Of a stretch of DNA of 64,000 nt, positions 44,257 to 53,457 are shown piece after piece (position 1 is the first letter of the stretch; the number at the start of each line of letters is the position of its first letter). The stretch lies in NCBI GenBank assembly GCA_942491415.1, contig CALOAD010000014.1:434001-498000 (forward strand), written 5' to 3'. Below the pieces are notes generated by a model. The model had not been told where the DNA came from and made no database searches. It saw only the letters and a list, made by a program, of their open reading frames with translations. This stretch comes from CALOAD01 sp942491415 (GTDB lineage Bacteria > Cyanobacteriota > Vampirovibrionia > Gastranaerophilales > CALOAD01). Position numbers and translations under genes: made by a program.

Positions 44257-45738
44257 ATGACTAAAAAAATATTATTAATCGATGATAGTAAAACCCAGTT
44301 GGGAAGTCTAAAAATGAGACTTTCTCGCTTTGGTTTTGATATCGTAACCGCAACAAATGGTATCGAAGGTATTGAAACCGCCTACAAAACAAGACCTGAT
44401 ATTATTGTATCAGATATTGTAATGCCTAATGTGAACGGATATCAACTATGTCGTCTTTTAAAGGACGACAAAAACACAAAAAACATTCCCATTATTCTTC
44501 TAAGCGTTTTAAATAGAAAACTCGATAAATTTTGGGGGTTAAGAGCCGGTGCTGATGCTTTTTTAAACAAAGATTCAAACATCGAAAAACTAGTTGAAAA
44601 CATTTCAAAATTTACAAGCATAAAAAAAACTACTGATGTACAACAAATTTCTGAAACGCATGCTCCGGATGAAAACGCTGAAAGTCCTGATTTTCAGTCT
44701 AAAATAAATGAAATTTTGGATCAATCGTTAATAGAATCAACAATAATGAATGAATTTAGAAATTTATCTGAATTTATTCTCGATTCAAATGTTCTGCACA
44801 AAGGAATTTTCTCACTACTAAGTTCTATTACTGATTATGATGTTGCCGGCGTATTTTTTAATGACATTGATAATAAAAAGCTGAAAACTTTATATTTAAA
44901 CTCCAATAACTGCAAGTTATCACCGCATATTCAACAAGAAATTTTACATGCATCCTTTAACAAATTCTTCCCAAATACAGATCTGGATAGAATTGATATT
45001 AATGCAAGAATTAGCGAAACAATAGACGATAATAAAATGTGCAAATTAAATGCTTTATCAGATTTGGCACACCAAGAAATCTTACCTATTGAATACGAAG
45101 GTCAAGTGATAGGAGGTATTTGTCTATTCAGCCAAAGCCCCGAAAAAAATATATCCACAAAACTTTTCAATATAATTCAGAATGAACTAAAACTTTTAAT
45201 GAGAATCAAATGGCTTTATTCTGAAACCAAATTCCTTGCTATAACAGATCATTTAACAGGTTTGTACAATAGACGTTATATGCAAAAAACTTTTGAACGA
45301 GAATTCTCAAGAGCTAAACGTTATTCAACAGCAATAAGTATAGCCATGTTTGATATAGATCATTTCAAAAAAATCAATGATACATATGGTCATCAATTTG
45401 GTGATAAAGTTCTCGCAGAAATTTCAAAATCAATTTCTAACTCTTTAAGAAAAAGTGACTATATCGCAAGATACGGCGGTGAAGAGCTTATCGCAGTACT
45501 TCCTGAGACTAACAAAGCCAATACTCTTATTCCAATTGAAAGAATAAGAAAATCAATTGAAGATATGGATTTTGAATGTCATGGTAAAATAGTAAAGGTA
45601 ACGGTTAGTGTCGGTATTGCCACTTTATTACCCAAAATGATGGGAGAAAGTGAACTAATAGAAGCCGCTGATAAAGCCTTATACAAAGCAAAAGAAACTG
45701 GCCGAAACAAAGTCGAAGTATACAAAGAAGATTTTTAA
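44257..45738 (+). CDS. Response regulator diguanylate cyclase (REC-GGDEF)
   Basis: A 493-residue protein. The receiver (1-125) has ILLIDDSKTQ, phospho-acceptor Asp in IIVSDIVMP and Lys in FLNKDS. The middle (about 150-320) looks GAF-like (MNEFRNLSEFILD ... AGVFFND). The GGDEF domain (about 330-490) has TDHLTGLYNRRYM, MFDIDHFKKINDTYGHQFGD and the active-site form RYGGEEL. An RxxD inhibitory site is not obvious. It should make c-di-GMP in response to phosphorylation, probably by the neighbouring CheA. It is directly followed (TAA then ATG, no gap) by the double-CheW gene. Confidence 0.93.
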   Translation: MTKKILLIDDSKTQLGSLKMRLSRFGFDIVTATNGIEGIETAYKTRPDIIVSDIVMPNVNGYQLCRLLKDDKNTKNIPIILLSVLNRKLDKFWGLRAGADAFLNKDSNIEKLVENISKFTSIKKTTDVQQISETHAPDENAESPDFQSKINEILDQSLIESTIMNEFRNLSEFILDSNVLHKGIFSLLSSITDYDVAGVFFNDIDNKKLKTLYLNSNNCKLSPHIQQEILHASFNKFFPNTDLDRIDINARISETIDDNKMCKLNALSDLAHQEILPIEYEGQVIGGICLFSQSPEKNISTKLFNIIQNELKLLMRIKWLYSETKFLAITDHLTGLYNRRYMQKTFEREFSRAKRYSTAISIAMFDIDHFKKINDTYGHQFGDKVLAEISKSISNSLRKSDYIARYGGEELIAVLPETNKANTLIPIERIRKSIEDMDFECHGKIVKVTVSVGIATLLPKMMGESELIEAADKALYKAKETGRNKVEVYKEDF

Positions 45739-46785
45739 ATGACAAAAAATTATCTGGTTGCTGAATCTATTGACAGTTCTAAATATTCAAATTTATATAT
45801 GACTTTTAACCTTTCAGGTAGAAGGTATTCAGTTCTTGCTGATCAAATAAGTGAGGTTATTCAACTGCCTGCCTTGACCATCCCTGAAAAAATGCCTCAA
45901 AATATAGTAGGGCTTCTAAATTTAAGAGGTAATATTATTAATATTACCGATATCAGAGGCTTTCTTGGACTGGAAAAAGAACCTTATAATGCCGATCATC
46001 AAGTTTTAATCGTAAATATAAATGAAAAACTCTTCGGACTCATTGTAGATTCGGTTGAAGATGTTTGCCCTTTTGAACATTCAAAATTTGAATCATTACC
46101 TTATAGTAATGAAAATAAATTCATTACAAATGTTTATCAACATAGCGATAATATCGTTGCGGTTTTAAGTCTCGATGAAGTTCATAACAAACTTGAACAA
46201 TGTTTTTCAGAACAAGCCGAACAAGATGCTGTTAATACTAAGAATTTATTTCCAACAGATGAAATTTCTAAAAGAAAATTTTTAAAACGAGCCGAAAATC
46301 TTCAAAAGAAAATCAAAGTTGAGTTAAGCAAAAATGATTATACAGAGGATAAATTTGTATCATTCAGCCTTAACGAAGAAACTTACTGTATAAGCTTAAA
46401 ATACGTAAAAGAATTCACAAAAGTAAAAAATATAACATTAACTCCGGTTCCCTGCGTACCTGACTTTATAATAGGGTTGGTGAACCTCAGAGGTGAGTTC
46501 CTTACTATCATTGATATTAAAAATTTTTTAGGTATTCAAAAATCAACTATCTCTGATAAAACAAAGATAATCGTAATAAAATCACCCAATATGCAAATAG
46601 GGATTTTGGTAGACGATGTTTTTGATATGGTAAATATCCCACTTGAAACAATAAACCAAGATCATTCCGAAAAAAATAAGTTTATACTTGGTGAACTAAT
46701 TTTAGATAATCAAAAAGTTATAAATGTCTTAAATCTTCAAAGAATAATCGAAGATGAAAGATTGTTCTTTGAAGATGCCGTTTAA
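45739..46785 (+). CDS. Double CheW-domain adaptor
   Basis: A 348-residue protein with two CheW domains: about 15-155 (YMTFNLSGRRYSVLADQISEVIQ, MPQNIVGLLNLRGNIINITDI) and about 205-345 (FVSFSLNEETYCISLKYVKEF, VPDFIIGLVNLRGEFLTIIDI). A charged linker lies between. CheW couples receptors to CheA; a doubled form could bridge two partners in an array. The gene abuts the REC-GGDEF gene without spacer. No single-domain CheW is seen in the window, so this may be the adaptor of the CheA/MCP pair encoded divergently. Confidence 0.92.
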   Translation: MTKNYLVAESIDSSKYSNLYMTFNLSGRRYSVLADQISEVIQLPALTIPEKMPQNIVGLLNLRGNIINITDIRGFLGLEKEPYNADHQVLIVNINEKLFGLIVDSVEDVCPFEHSKFESLPYSNENKFITNVYQHSDNIVAVLSLDEVHNKLEQCFSEQAEQDAVNTKNLFPTDEISKRKFLKRAENLQKKIKVELSKNDYTEDKFVSFSLNEETYCISLKYVKEFTKVKNITLTPVPCVPDFIIGLVNLRGEFLTIIDIKNFLGIQKSTISDKTKIIVIKSPNMQIGILVDDVFDMVNIPLETINQDHSEKNKFILGELILDNQKVINVLNLQRIIEDERLFFEDAV

Positions 46786-46798
46786 ATTTTTTGCAAAA

Positions 46799-46822
46799 TA
46801 AAACCCCCGAATTTTGGGGGAA
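46799..46822. terminator. Terminator hairpin between the CheW and tyrA genes
   Basis: CCCCC (46804-46808) and GGGGG (46816-46820) pair around GAATTTT (five GC pairs). Minus-strand transcripts from tyrA would meet it followed by TTTTATTTT; on the plus strand the T-run is missing. The remainder of the spacer to 47062 shows no gene. Confidence 0.6.
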
Positions 46823-47062
46823 GAAGAGATCATGAGGCAGAATTTAAATTGTATTTGCGTGTCAACAATTAAAACCTATGTATTAATAACTTAGACTTCA
46901 ATACTCAATATTAAATTCCTTGTTGATTATTATTTTACATAATAAAAAGAAATTGGGAATTAATCTTTAGAATATAAAGTATTAATCTTAAGAGTAATAT
47001 TTCGCCAAAACTCAGATAAGTTGTCACTTTTACACTCTTTAAAAGTGTTTTCAAACTAACTT

Positions 47063-47932
47063 CTAATAAATATTTTTTCCTTCATTATCATACATTTTTT
47101 TTCTTGAATCTATCATGGATTCAAGTTTTTGAGTAAAAACATCATTTTGAAAATCAAATTCCGAAAGAAATTTATTCGCATAACTATTCAAAATACTCAT
47201 TGCCCCTTCAATATTAGATTTATTAAACTTTATCATATCATCAGCCATCTCAGGGTTGCTCATAGACAATCTTGTCATATCTCTAAAACCACTGGAAGCC
47301 AAATTTAAAGCCAAATCTCGTATCGATTTATCATCATATTGTGAAACCATACCATATAATGCTTGGCTTAAAACCATTGGCATATGACTTACCAAAGCTA
47401 CAGCTTTATCATGCGACTGAGCATCAGTAAAAACAACCTTTGCACCCATATCAACGATAACTTTTTTCAACAGTTCAATATCTTTATCCTTTGAATTTTT
47501 ATTCGTTGTTAAAACCCACTTAGCGCCTTGAAAAAGCTCCTTAAAAGAAGATTCAAAACCTTTATGTTCTGTCCCCGCCATTGGATGCCCCCCAATAAAA
47601 TTGACAGTTGTTTTTGTCTTCATATATTCTGATATAAACCCCTTGAGGCTAGCTACATCAGTAACTATACAATCTTTACTAACAACTTCGGCAACTTTAT
47701 CAATAGTACTAATAAGCTTATTCATAGGGGTGCAAACAAAGACAATATCGGAATCAGACAATACTGAAAAATCAATAGAGGCTTCGACAACAAGACCTTC
47801 TTTAAGTACTTTTTGTATAGTCTCAACAGATCTTGAAACCCCTATAAGTTCGTAATCCTTATTTTGAAGCGACTTTAAAATAGAACCGCCTATAAGTCCA
47901 AGACCTACAACTCCTATTCTTAGCTTATTCAT
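47063..47932 (-). CDS. tyrA: Prephenate/arogenate dehydrogenase
   Basis: TyrA oxidatively decarboxylates prephenate or arogenate on the way to tyrosine. The 289-residue protein has the dinucleotide fold LRIGVVGLGLIGGSILKSL, FVCTPMNKL, TDVASLKG and FIGGHPMAGTEHKGF (catalytic His region near 110-125) and the helical ALVSHMPMVLSQALYG block. No ACT or chorismate-mutase domain is fused. Cyanobacteria use arogenate; which substrate applies here is undecided. Its start overlaps the aroF stop by one base. Confidence 0.94.
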   Translation of the reverse strand: MNKLRIGVVGLGLIGGSILKSLQNKDYELIGVSRSVETIQKVLKEGLVVEASIDFSVLSDSDIVFVCTPMNKLISTIDKVAEVVSKDCIVTDVASLKGFISEYMKTKTTVNFIGGHPMAGTEHKGFESSFKELFQGAKWVLTTNKNSKDKDIELLKKVIVDMGAKVVFTDAQSHDKAVALVSHMPMVLSQALYGMVSQYDDKSIRDLALNLASSGFRDMTRLSMSNPEMADDMIKFNKSNIEGAMSILNSYANKFLSEFDFQNDVFTQKLESMIDSRKKMYDNEGKNIY

Positions 47933-48978
47933 TAGATTTTTGCCTTAGAATTATGGATAGCCCAGTGAACTCTTCCACTTATTCGATTTAATTCAATCAT
48001 TGTTTTTTCAAACTGCTCTATTGTTAAACTTTGAGCCCCATCAGAGTAAGCTTTATCAGGATCATGATGAACTTCTATCATTAAACCGTTAGCTCCTGCA
48101 ACAAGGGCAGCTTTTGACATTGGTTCTATGAGATACCTTCTTCCCGTTCCATGACTTGGATCAACAATAACAGGCAAATGAGAATATTTTTTAATTATCG
48201 GTATTGCTGCTATATCAAGAGTATTACGAGTATAGTCAGAATCAATACCTTTAATTCCCCTTTCACAAAGCATTACTTGAGGATTACCGGCATGCATAAT
48301 ATGTTCGGCAGCAAGTAGAAATTCTTTTATAGTAGCTGCCGCACCTCGCTTTAACATGACAGGCTTATTACATTTTCCAACAGCTTTTAACAATTTAAAA
48401 TTCTGCATATTTCTTGCACCTATTTGCACAATATCAGCATATTCACAAACCAGATCAAGATCCCCGGCATCCATAACTTCTGTAATAATTAAAAGTCCGG
48501 TTTCTTCTCTTGCTTTTGCTAAATATTTAAGACCTGTCTCTTCCAATCCCTGAAAATCATATGGACTTGTACGAGGCTTAAAAGCCCCTCCTCGAAGAAT
48601 TTGCGCACCAGATTTTTTAACGGCATGTGCAACCTGCAATAATCCATCAAGATTTTCTTCAACGCTACAAGGACCTGCCATTACAACGGCTTTTTCACTA
48701 CCGCCTATCTTTACACCATTTGCAAAAGCTATTACAGTATCATTCTGATGACTTTCCCGACAAGCCTGCTTAAAAGGCTCTTGTATTAACTTAATTTCTC
48801 TAACACCACCAAAGGAAGCTATTGATTCGGGTTGCACAAGCCTTTTATCACCAATTGCTGCGATAACAGTCATTACATCCCCTCTGTTTAAATTTATTTT
48901 AAAGCCGTTTTCTTGTAATTTTTCAACGACTTTATCAATTTGCTGAGGTGTTGCACCGGGTTCCATTATTATGATCAT
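47932..48978 (-). CDS. aroF: 3-deoxy-7-phosphoheptulonate synthase, class I-beta
   Basis: DAHP synthase condenses PEP and erythrose 4-phosphate, the first shikimate step. The 348-residue protein has an N-terminal ferredoxin-like regulatory domain (MIIIMEPGATPQQIDKVVEKL, about 1-70) and a (beta/alpha)8 core with AGPCSVEE, RGGAFKPRTSPYDFQG, LKRGAAATIKE and DPSHGTGRR. This arrangement is the Thermotoga/Firmicutes type, often feedback controlled by Tyr/Phe. The ATG at 48978 follows GGAG; the longer frame to 48999 is not needed. It forms an operon with tyrA. Confidence 0.95.
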   Translation of the reverse strand: MIIIMEPGATPQQIDKVVEKLQENGFKINLNRGDVMTVIAAIGDKRLVQPESIASFGGVREIKLIQEPFKQACRESHQNDTVIAFANGVKIGGSEKAVVMAGPCSVEENLDGLLQVAHAVKKSGAQILRGGAFKPRTSPYDFQGLEETGLKYLAKAREETGLLIITEVMDAGDLDLVCEYADIVQIGARNMQNFKLLKAVGKCNKPVMLKRGAAATIKEFLLAAEHIMHAGNPQVMLCERGIKGIDSDYTRNTLDIAAIPIIKKYSHLPVIVDPSHGTGRRYLIEPMSKAALVAGANGLMIEVHHDPDKAYSDGAQSLTIEQFEKTMIELNRISGRVHWAIHNSKAKI

Positions 48979-49081
48979 TTTAATACTCCAATTAAACAAG
49001 CTTTCTAAACAACATGATTTAGGCTTATTATAGCATTTTTAGTCCTTTATGAGAACTAAAAAAACCTATCAGAATATCAAA

Positions 49082-50002
49082 TTAACCGTTCAGAGCTTCT
49101 GCTCCGCCTACAACTTCAGATATTTCCTGAGTTATAGCAGCTTGACGCTCTTTGTTATATACAATTGTTAAATTGTTTATCATATCACTGGCATTATTTG
49201 TAGCATTAGCCATCGCTGACATCCTTGCAGCTAATTCACTAGCCGAAGCTTCAACCATAGCCTGATAAATACTGTTTGAAATATATAAAGGTACAATGTT
49301 TTGAAGAATCACCTCAGGACTGGGTTCAAAAACCATTTGAGGGTTTAACCCCTCTTCTTTTTCACCTTCTGAAACCGCTACAGGCAGTAACTCCCATATT
49401 TGAGCTTTATAACTAAGCATTGAAATAAATTTGGTAGTAATAACCTCAATGTTATCAATTTGCTTATCCACAAACGCTTCTGCCAAATCTTCGGCTATGA
49501 TCTGTGATCCACCGGCTGTAGGTATAGCCGGCAATTTTGAATAAGTTTGAATAATTTCAACATCAGAATCAATAAATTCTCTTTTAAGAGCTATAATCCC
49601 TTTATTACCAATTATAAAAATCTTTACAGACTTTCCTTCTTTTTTAACCTCTTTAACTCTTGCTATGGCTTTTTTAATTATATTTGTATTATAAGCACCG
49701 GCAAGACCCTTATCAGAAGTTATTACAAGAATACCAACTGTTTGCAATTCTCTTCGCTCAAGCAAAGCAGGATAGTTATCAATCGCTCTATTTGTCCTGA
49801 CTGCAGTTTTATCTATTATAGGTCTTTGAGCCAAAGTCTGCCTAAAGGCTCTAACTAACTGTTCTGCATACGGTCTGGCTTCTTTTGCTTTTCTTTCAGC
49901 TTTTTTCACCTTAGCAGCAGCAACCATTCTCATTGCCTGAGTTATTTTTTGAGTATTTTTAATACTCTTTATTCTTGTTTTTATATCTCGTAAATTAGCC
50001 AT
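49082..50002 (-). CDS. atpG: ATP synthase gamma subunit
   Basis: Gamma is the central rotor shaft of F1. The 306-residue protein has the N-terminal coiled-coil strand NLRDIKTRIKSIKNTQKITQAMRMVAAAKV and the C-terminal partner ELAARMSAMANATNNASDMINNLTIVYNKERQAAITQEISEVVGGAEAL, the two segments that penetrate the alpha-beta ring. The size is between E. coli and cyanobacterial gamma; the redox insertion of chloroplasts is not evident. It is the last gene of the operon; beta and epsilon genes do not follow. Confidence 0.96.
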   Translation of the reverse strand: MANLRDIKTRIKSIKNTQKITQAMRMVAAAKVKKAERKAKEARPYAEQLVRAFRQTLAQRPIIDKTAVRTNRAIDNYPALLERRELQTVGILVITSDKGLAGAYNTNIIKKAIARVKEVKKEGKSVKIFIIGNKGIIALKREFIDSDVEIIQTYSKLPAIPTAGGSQIIAEDLAEAFVDKQIDNIEVITTKFISMLSYKAQIWELLPVAVSEGEKEEGLNPQMVFEPSPEVILQNIVPLYISNSIYQAMVEASASELAARMSAMANATNNASDMINNLTIVYNKERQAAITQEISEVVGGAEALNG

Positions 50003-50013
50003 TTATAGAAATC

Positions 50014-51543
50014 CTAAGCTTCTAATTCTCCAAAAATGTTTGTTATTAATTTGCCTTGTTCTTCTGAAACTCTGATTTCTTCGTGAGTCTCAAGTTTTTC
50101 ACCTGAATTTATTTTATCCTCAAGATCGCTTAAATTAGCAGACATATACTTAAACCACTCTTTTTTAAATTCAGCTATATTACCATTATCAACATTATCT
50201 AAAATACCGCTGTTAACAGCAAAGAGTATTGTAACCTCTTGTGCAACTGTAAGTGGTGAATATTGTGGCTGTTTAAGCACTTCTATAAGTTTTTGACCTC
50301 TTTTTAACTGATCTTGAGTTGCTTTATCAAGATCACTTGCAAACTGAGCGAATGCCTCAAGTTCTCTATATTGAGCTAAGTCTAGTCTTAACTTACCTGC
50401 AACTGATTTAATACCTTTGGTTTGAGCTGCACCACCAACCCTAGACACCGAAATACCTGCATTAATTGCCGGTCTTATACCTGAGTTAAACAAATCTGAC
50501 TCAAGGAAAATTTGACCATCTGTAATACTAATAACGTTTGTAGGAATATACGCACTAACGTCTCCTGCTTGAGTTTCAATGATAGGAAGTGCTGTCATAC
50601 TTCCAGCTCCCATTGCATCAGAAAGTTTTGCAGATCTTTCTAAAAGTCTTGAATGTAAGTAGAATACATCTCCCGGGTAAGCTTCTCTTCCCGGTGGTCT
50701 TCTTAAAAGCAAACTCATCGCCCTATAAGCCTGAGCATGACGAATAAGATCATCATAAATAACAAGAACGTGTTTTCCATTATCCATAAACTCTTCACCA
50801 ATTGAAGTTCCTGCAAAAGGTGCTATAAATTGCAATGGAGCCGATTCATTAGCTGAAGCCGAAACTATAATAGTATAGTCCATTGCTCCCTTTTCTTCCA
50901 ACAATTTGGCTATTTGAGCTATCGAACTTGTTTTTTGCCCAATTGCCACATATATACATATTACGTCTTTATCTTTTTGATTTAATATTGTGTCTATGGC
51001 AATAGCAGTTTTTCCTGTCTGCCTATCTCCAATTATAAGCTCCCTTTGACCTCTTCCTATCGGAGTAAGCGCATCAATGGCGGTTATACCTGTCTGAAGC
51101 GGTTCGTGTACTGATTTTCTTTTAATGATTCCCGGGGCTATTCTTTCAATAGGTCTATATTTATCTGTATCAATAGAACCTTTACCATCAATAGGCTGAC
51201 CTACAGGGTTTACAATTCTACCGATCATGCAATCACCTACCGGTACAGATGCAATTTTTCCTGTTGTTTTAACAGTCGTTCCTTCTTTTATAAACTTATA
51301 TTCACCCAGAACCACAGCACCAACATTGTCTTCTTCAAGGTTAAGGGCTATTCCTAAAGTACCATGCCCATCTTCAAATTCTATCAATTCACTGGACATA
51401 ACATTTTTAAGACCATAAATCCTTGCAATGCCGTCTCCTACTTCTAGAACAGTTCCTACATTTGACACTTCGAGTTCTGTATTGTAGTTTTCTATTTTTG
51501 ACTTAATTATTGAGCTGATTTCATCGGGTTTAATAACTGCCAT
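50014..51543 (-). CDS. atpA: ATP synthase alpha subunit
   Basis: Alpha carries the non-catalytic nucleotide sites of F1. The 509-residue protein has the family start with a VGDGIARIYGLKNVMSSEL beta-barrel domain, Walker A GDRQTGKTAIAIDT near 170, Walker B VLVIYDDL and the alpha/beta signature PAINAGISVSRVGG near 365 with catalytic Arg. Length is standard. GAGGTAAT precedes the ATG. It lies between delta and gamma. Confidence 0.98.
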   Translation of the reverse strand: MAVIKPDEISSIIKSKIENYNTELEVSNVGTVLEVGDGIARIYGLKNVMSSELIEFEDGHGTLGIALNLEEDNVGAVVLGEYKFIKEGTTVKTTGKIASVPVGDCMIGRIVNPVGQPIDGKGSIDTDKYRPIERIAPGIIKRKSVHEPLQTGITAIDALTPIGRGQRELIIGDRQTGKTAIAIDTILNQKDKDVICIYVAIGQKTSSIAQIAKLLEEKGAMDYTIIVSASANESAPLQFIAPFAGTSIGEEFMDNGKHVLVIYDDLIRHAQAYRAMSLLLRRPPGREAYPGDVFYLHSRLLERSAKLSDAMGAGSMTALPIIETQAGDVSAYIPTNVISITDGQIFLESDLFNSGIRPAINAGISVSRVGGAAQTKGIKSVAGKLRLDLAQYRELEAFAQFASDLDKATQDQLKRGQKLIEVLKQPQYSPLTVAQEVTILFAVNSGILDNVDNGNIAEFKKEWFKYMSANLSDLEDKINSGEKLETHEEIRVSEEQGKLITNIFGELEA

Positions 51544-51548
51544 TTTTA

Positions 51549-52106
51549 TTACCTCTGTATTATCTGTTTTTTCAAGTTTTTAAGCTTTGTTTTAACGCTG
51601 CCGTCTATGGTTTTATCGCCAATTTTAACGATAACTCCTGCTATTATATCTTCATCTATCTTAGATTCCAGATAAACCTCTTTTTCGTATAATTTTTCAA
51701 GTTTATCTTTTATTCTTTTACTTGTTGTTTTATCAAGTTTAATAGCTGTTACAACCTCAGCCGTTAAAATATTTTTATCTTTTATAACTAATTTTTTAAA
51801 AACTTTTGTAATTGCAGAAAATGCAAAAAATCTATTTTTATCTACTAAAATAAATATAAAACTTAAAACATACTCAGAAACTGCTTTTTGAAAAATTTCT
51901 TTTATAATTTCTTTTTTTTGGGGTTTTGAAATATTAGGATGCTCTAAAAACATTTTCAAATCAGAACATTCTTTTAATGTTTCATCAATCTGCATCAAAT
52001 TTTCTTGAATTTGCTCAATACATTTTTTTTCTTTAGAAAGATCAAAAATAGCACCTGCATATCTTTCAGCTAATATTAAAAGTCCGTTAAAGTTTTTTTC
52101 ACTCAT
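51549..52106 (-). CDS. atpH: ATP synthase delta subunit
   Basis: Delta joins the peripheral stalk to the top of F1. The 185-residue protein has the helical N-domain (LAERYAGAIFDLSKEKKCIEQI), the LEHPNISKPQKKEIIKEIF segment, and the C-terminal DEDIIAGVIVKIGDKTIDGSVKTKLKNLKKQI motif typical of OSCP/delta. It starts 7 bases behind the b subunit gene and ends 5 before alpha. Confidence 0.95.
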   Translation of the reverse strand: MSEKNFNGLLILAERYAGAIFDLSKEKKCIEQIQENLMQIDETLKECSDLKMFLEHPNISKPQKKEIIKEIFQKAVSEYVLSFIFILVDKNRFFAFSAITKVFKKLVIKDKNILTAEVVTAIKLDKTTSKRIKDKLEKLYEKEVYLESKIDEDIIAGVIVKIGDKTIDGSVKTKLKNLKKQIIQR

Positions 52107-52113
52107 AATCGAG

Positions 52114-52615
52114 TTATACCTTCATATCTTCTAGATTATCAATAAATTCATCAATCATTTGCTTGTGCATTTTTTTATCAAGAGCTTGTTTAACATGCTC
52201 TTGAGCAAGAAGAAAAGCAGCTTCGCTTGTTGCTTCTTTAAGCTTTGTTATAGTTGCATCTTTATGAGATTTAACATCGTTTTCTGCTTTTTGCTTAATT
52301 TCTATTTCCTCTTTTTCAGAGTCCGAAGTTATTTTGGCAGAAAGACTTTGAGCTATACGCTCTCCTTCTTTTATAATTTTTTCTTTCTCTTCATCAGTCC
52401 TTGCAGCTATTTCTTGAATCTGAACAAGCTTTTTTTCTTGTGTCCTTTTTGTTTCTTCAGATTTTAAAATGGCTTTTTTAATGTCTTCTTGTTTTTTTGT
52501 AATTGCAGATAGAACATTATATTTTTTTAATAATCCAATACATAATTGCAACAACAATTATCAAATTCAAAAGATTTGAATGATAAATATAATCAATAAA
52601 AGACATATGTTCCAT
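52114..52615 (-). CDS. atpF: ATP synthase b subunit, frame broken at a 7-base homopolymer
   Basis: b forms the peripheral stalk with b'. Translation from ATG 52615 (AAGGA upstream) reads MEHMSFIDYIYHSNLLNLII and a membrane helix (VVAIMYWII), then runs into a stop just past seven T (52522-52528; seven A on the coding strand). With six A the reading continues as KKYNVLSAITKKQEDIKK through the long coiled coil to 52114, giving 166 residues, the normal size. As it stands the two halves are in different frames. A sequencing slip is the simplest reason; transcriptional slippage on A7 is possible. Confidence 0.85.
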
Positions 52616-52639
52616 TTTTTTCCTTTTTACTTCTAAAGG

Positions 52640-53113
52640 CTATTTACGCATTGTTTTTTCAATTATTTCAGTATCAATACCTGAAATAGGAACTTCTTCA
52701 CCAAGGATTTTCGTTGAAATCAATTGTGCTAAAACCAAAGCTTCTTGCTCTAGTTCTTTTTTAGCTTTTTCTTTAGAATTTTCAATCTTGGCTTTTTCTT
52801 TAACAATAAATTTTTGAGCTTTTTCCTCTGCTTCTTGCAAAAGCTCAAAACGTTTTGCGTTTGCATTTTGATTTGAAGTAGCTACAATTTTTTTAGATTT
52901 TCTCTTAGCGTCCAAAAGTTGTTCTTCTCTAAAGCTCTCAACTCTTTTTACTTCATTTAATGACTCTTCAGCAGCCTTATTATTACCTTCTATGTATTTG
53001 CTTCTTGATTTTCTAACTTGAGAAATTGGTCCATAAAAAATCTTTTGCATTACAAGAATAAAAATAACAAAGCTGATAGCTATTACAATTAAAGTTCCGT
53101 CAAATTCAAGCAT
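52640..53113 (-). CDS. atpF': ATP synthase b' subunit
   Basis: A 157-residue second b-type subunit. An N-terminal membrane helix (GTLIVIAISFVIFILVMQKIFY) with the FYGPISQVRKSR turn is followed by a long charged coiled coil. It differs in sequence from the b gene next to it. Two distinct b subunits forming a heterodimeric stalk are characteristic of photosynthetic bacteria, cyanobacteria and their relatives. The gene lies between c and b as in cyanobacterial operons. Confidence 0.92.
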   Translation of the reverse strand: MLEFDGTLIVIAISFVIFILVMQKIFYGPISQVRKSRSKYIEGNNKAAEESLNEVKRVESFREEQLLDAKRKSKKIVATSNQNANAKRFELLQEAEEKAQKFIVKEKAKIENSKEKAKKELEQEALVLAQLISTKILGEEVPISGIDTEIIEKTMRK

Positions 53114-53130
53114 TTCAAATCCTTACAAAT

Positions 53131-53424
53131 TTATTTCGTTGCTTCAACTTGATGTTCAACATTTATAGCTGTATGAGCTTGATCAACAGCAGGTTTTGCA
53201 TTCACTAAAAGAATAAGTGCGATTACAAGTGCGTATAAAGCAAGTGCCTCCATAAAAGCCAAGCCGATAAACATTAAAGTTCTCACCGGTCCACTAGCTT
53301 CAGGTTGTCTTACTGTTCCGTCAATAGCTGCAGCTACCGCATTTCCCATGCCAATACCTGTACCTATAGCTCCTAATCCTACTGCTAAGCCCATTCCTAA
53401 ATATGCTGCTGCCTGTGCATCCAT
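53131..53424 (-). CDS. atpE: ATP synthase c subunit
   Basis: The proteolipid forming the rotor ring. The 97-residue hairpin has helix 1 with GLAVGLGAIGTGIGMGNAV, the polar loop RQPEASG and helix 2 with LAFMEALALYALVIALILL, where E59 is the ion carrier. The residues around E59 (MEA rather than AES) and GMG instead of GQG argue for proton rather than sodium coupling. An extra hydrophilic tail of about 20 residues (KPAVDQAHTAINVEHQVEATK) is longer than usual. GGAGG precedes the ATG. Confidence 0.96.
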   Translation of the reverse strand: MDAQAAAYLGMGLAVGLGAIGTGIGMGNAVAAAIDGTVRQPEASGPVRTLMFIGLAFMEALALYALVIALILLVNAKPAVDQAHTAINVEHQVEATK

Positions 53425-53457
53425 TTTTTATTCCTCCATTATAACTGTTGTAACAAA

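Noticed and set aside
46831..46893. 20-codon frame starting MRQNLNCIC after the CheW gene, with a GGGGG tract upstream
   Set aside because: The G tract belongs to the terminator hairpin, spacing to the start is poor and the frame is too short to judge.
53131..53424. Sodium-dependent ATP synthase
   Set aside because: The residues around E59 are MEA and helix 1 has GMG, lacking the Gln and the Glu-Ser pair of known sodium-binding c subunits.
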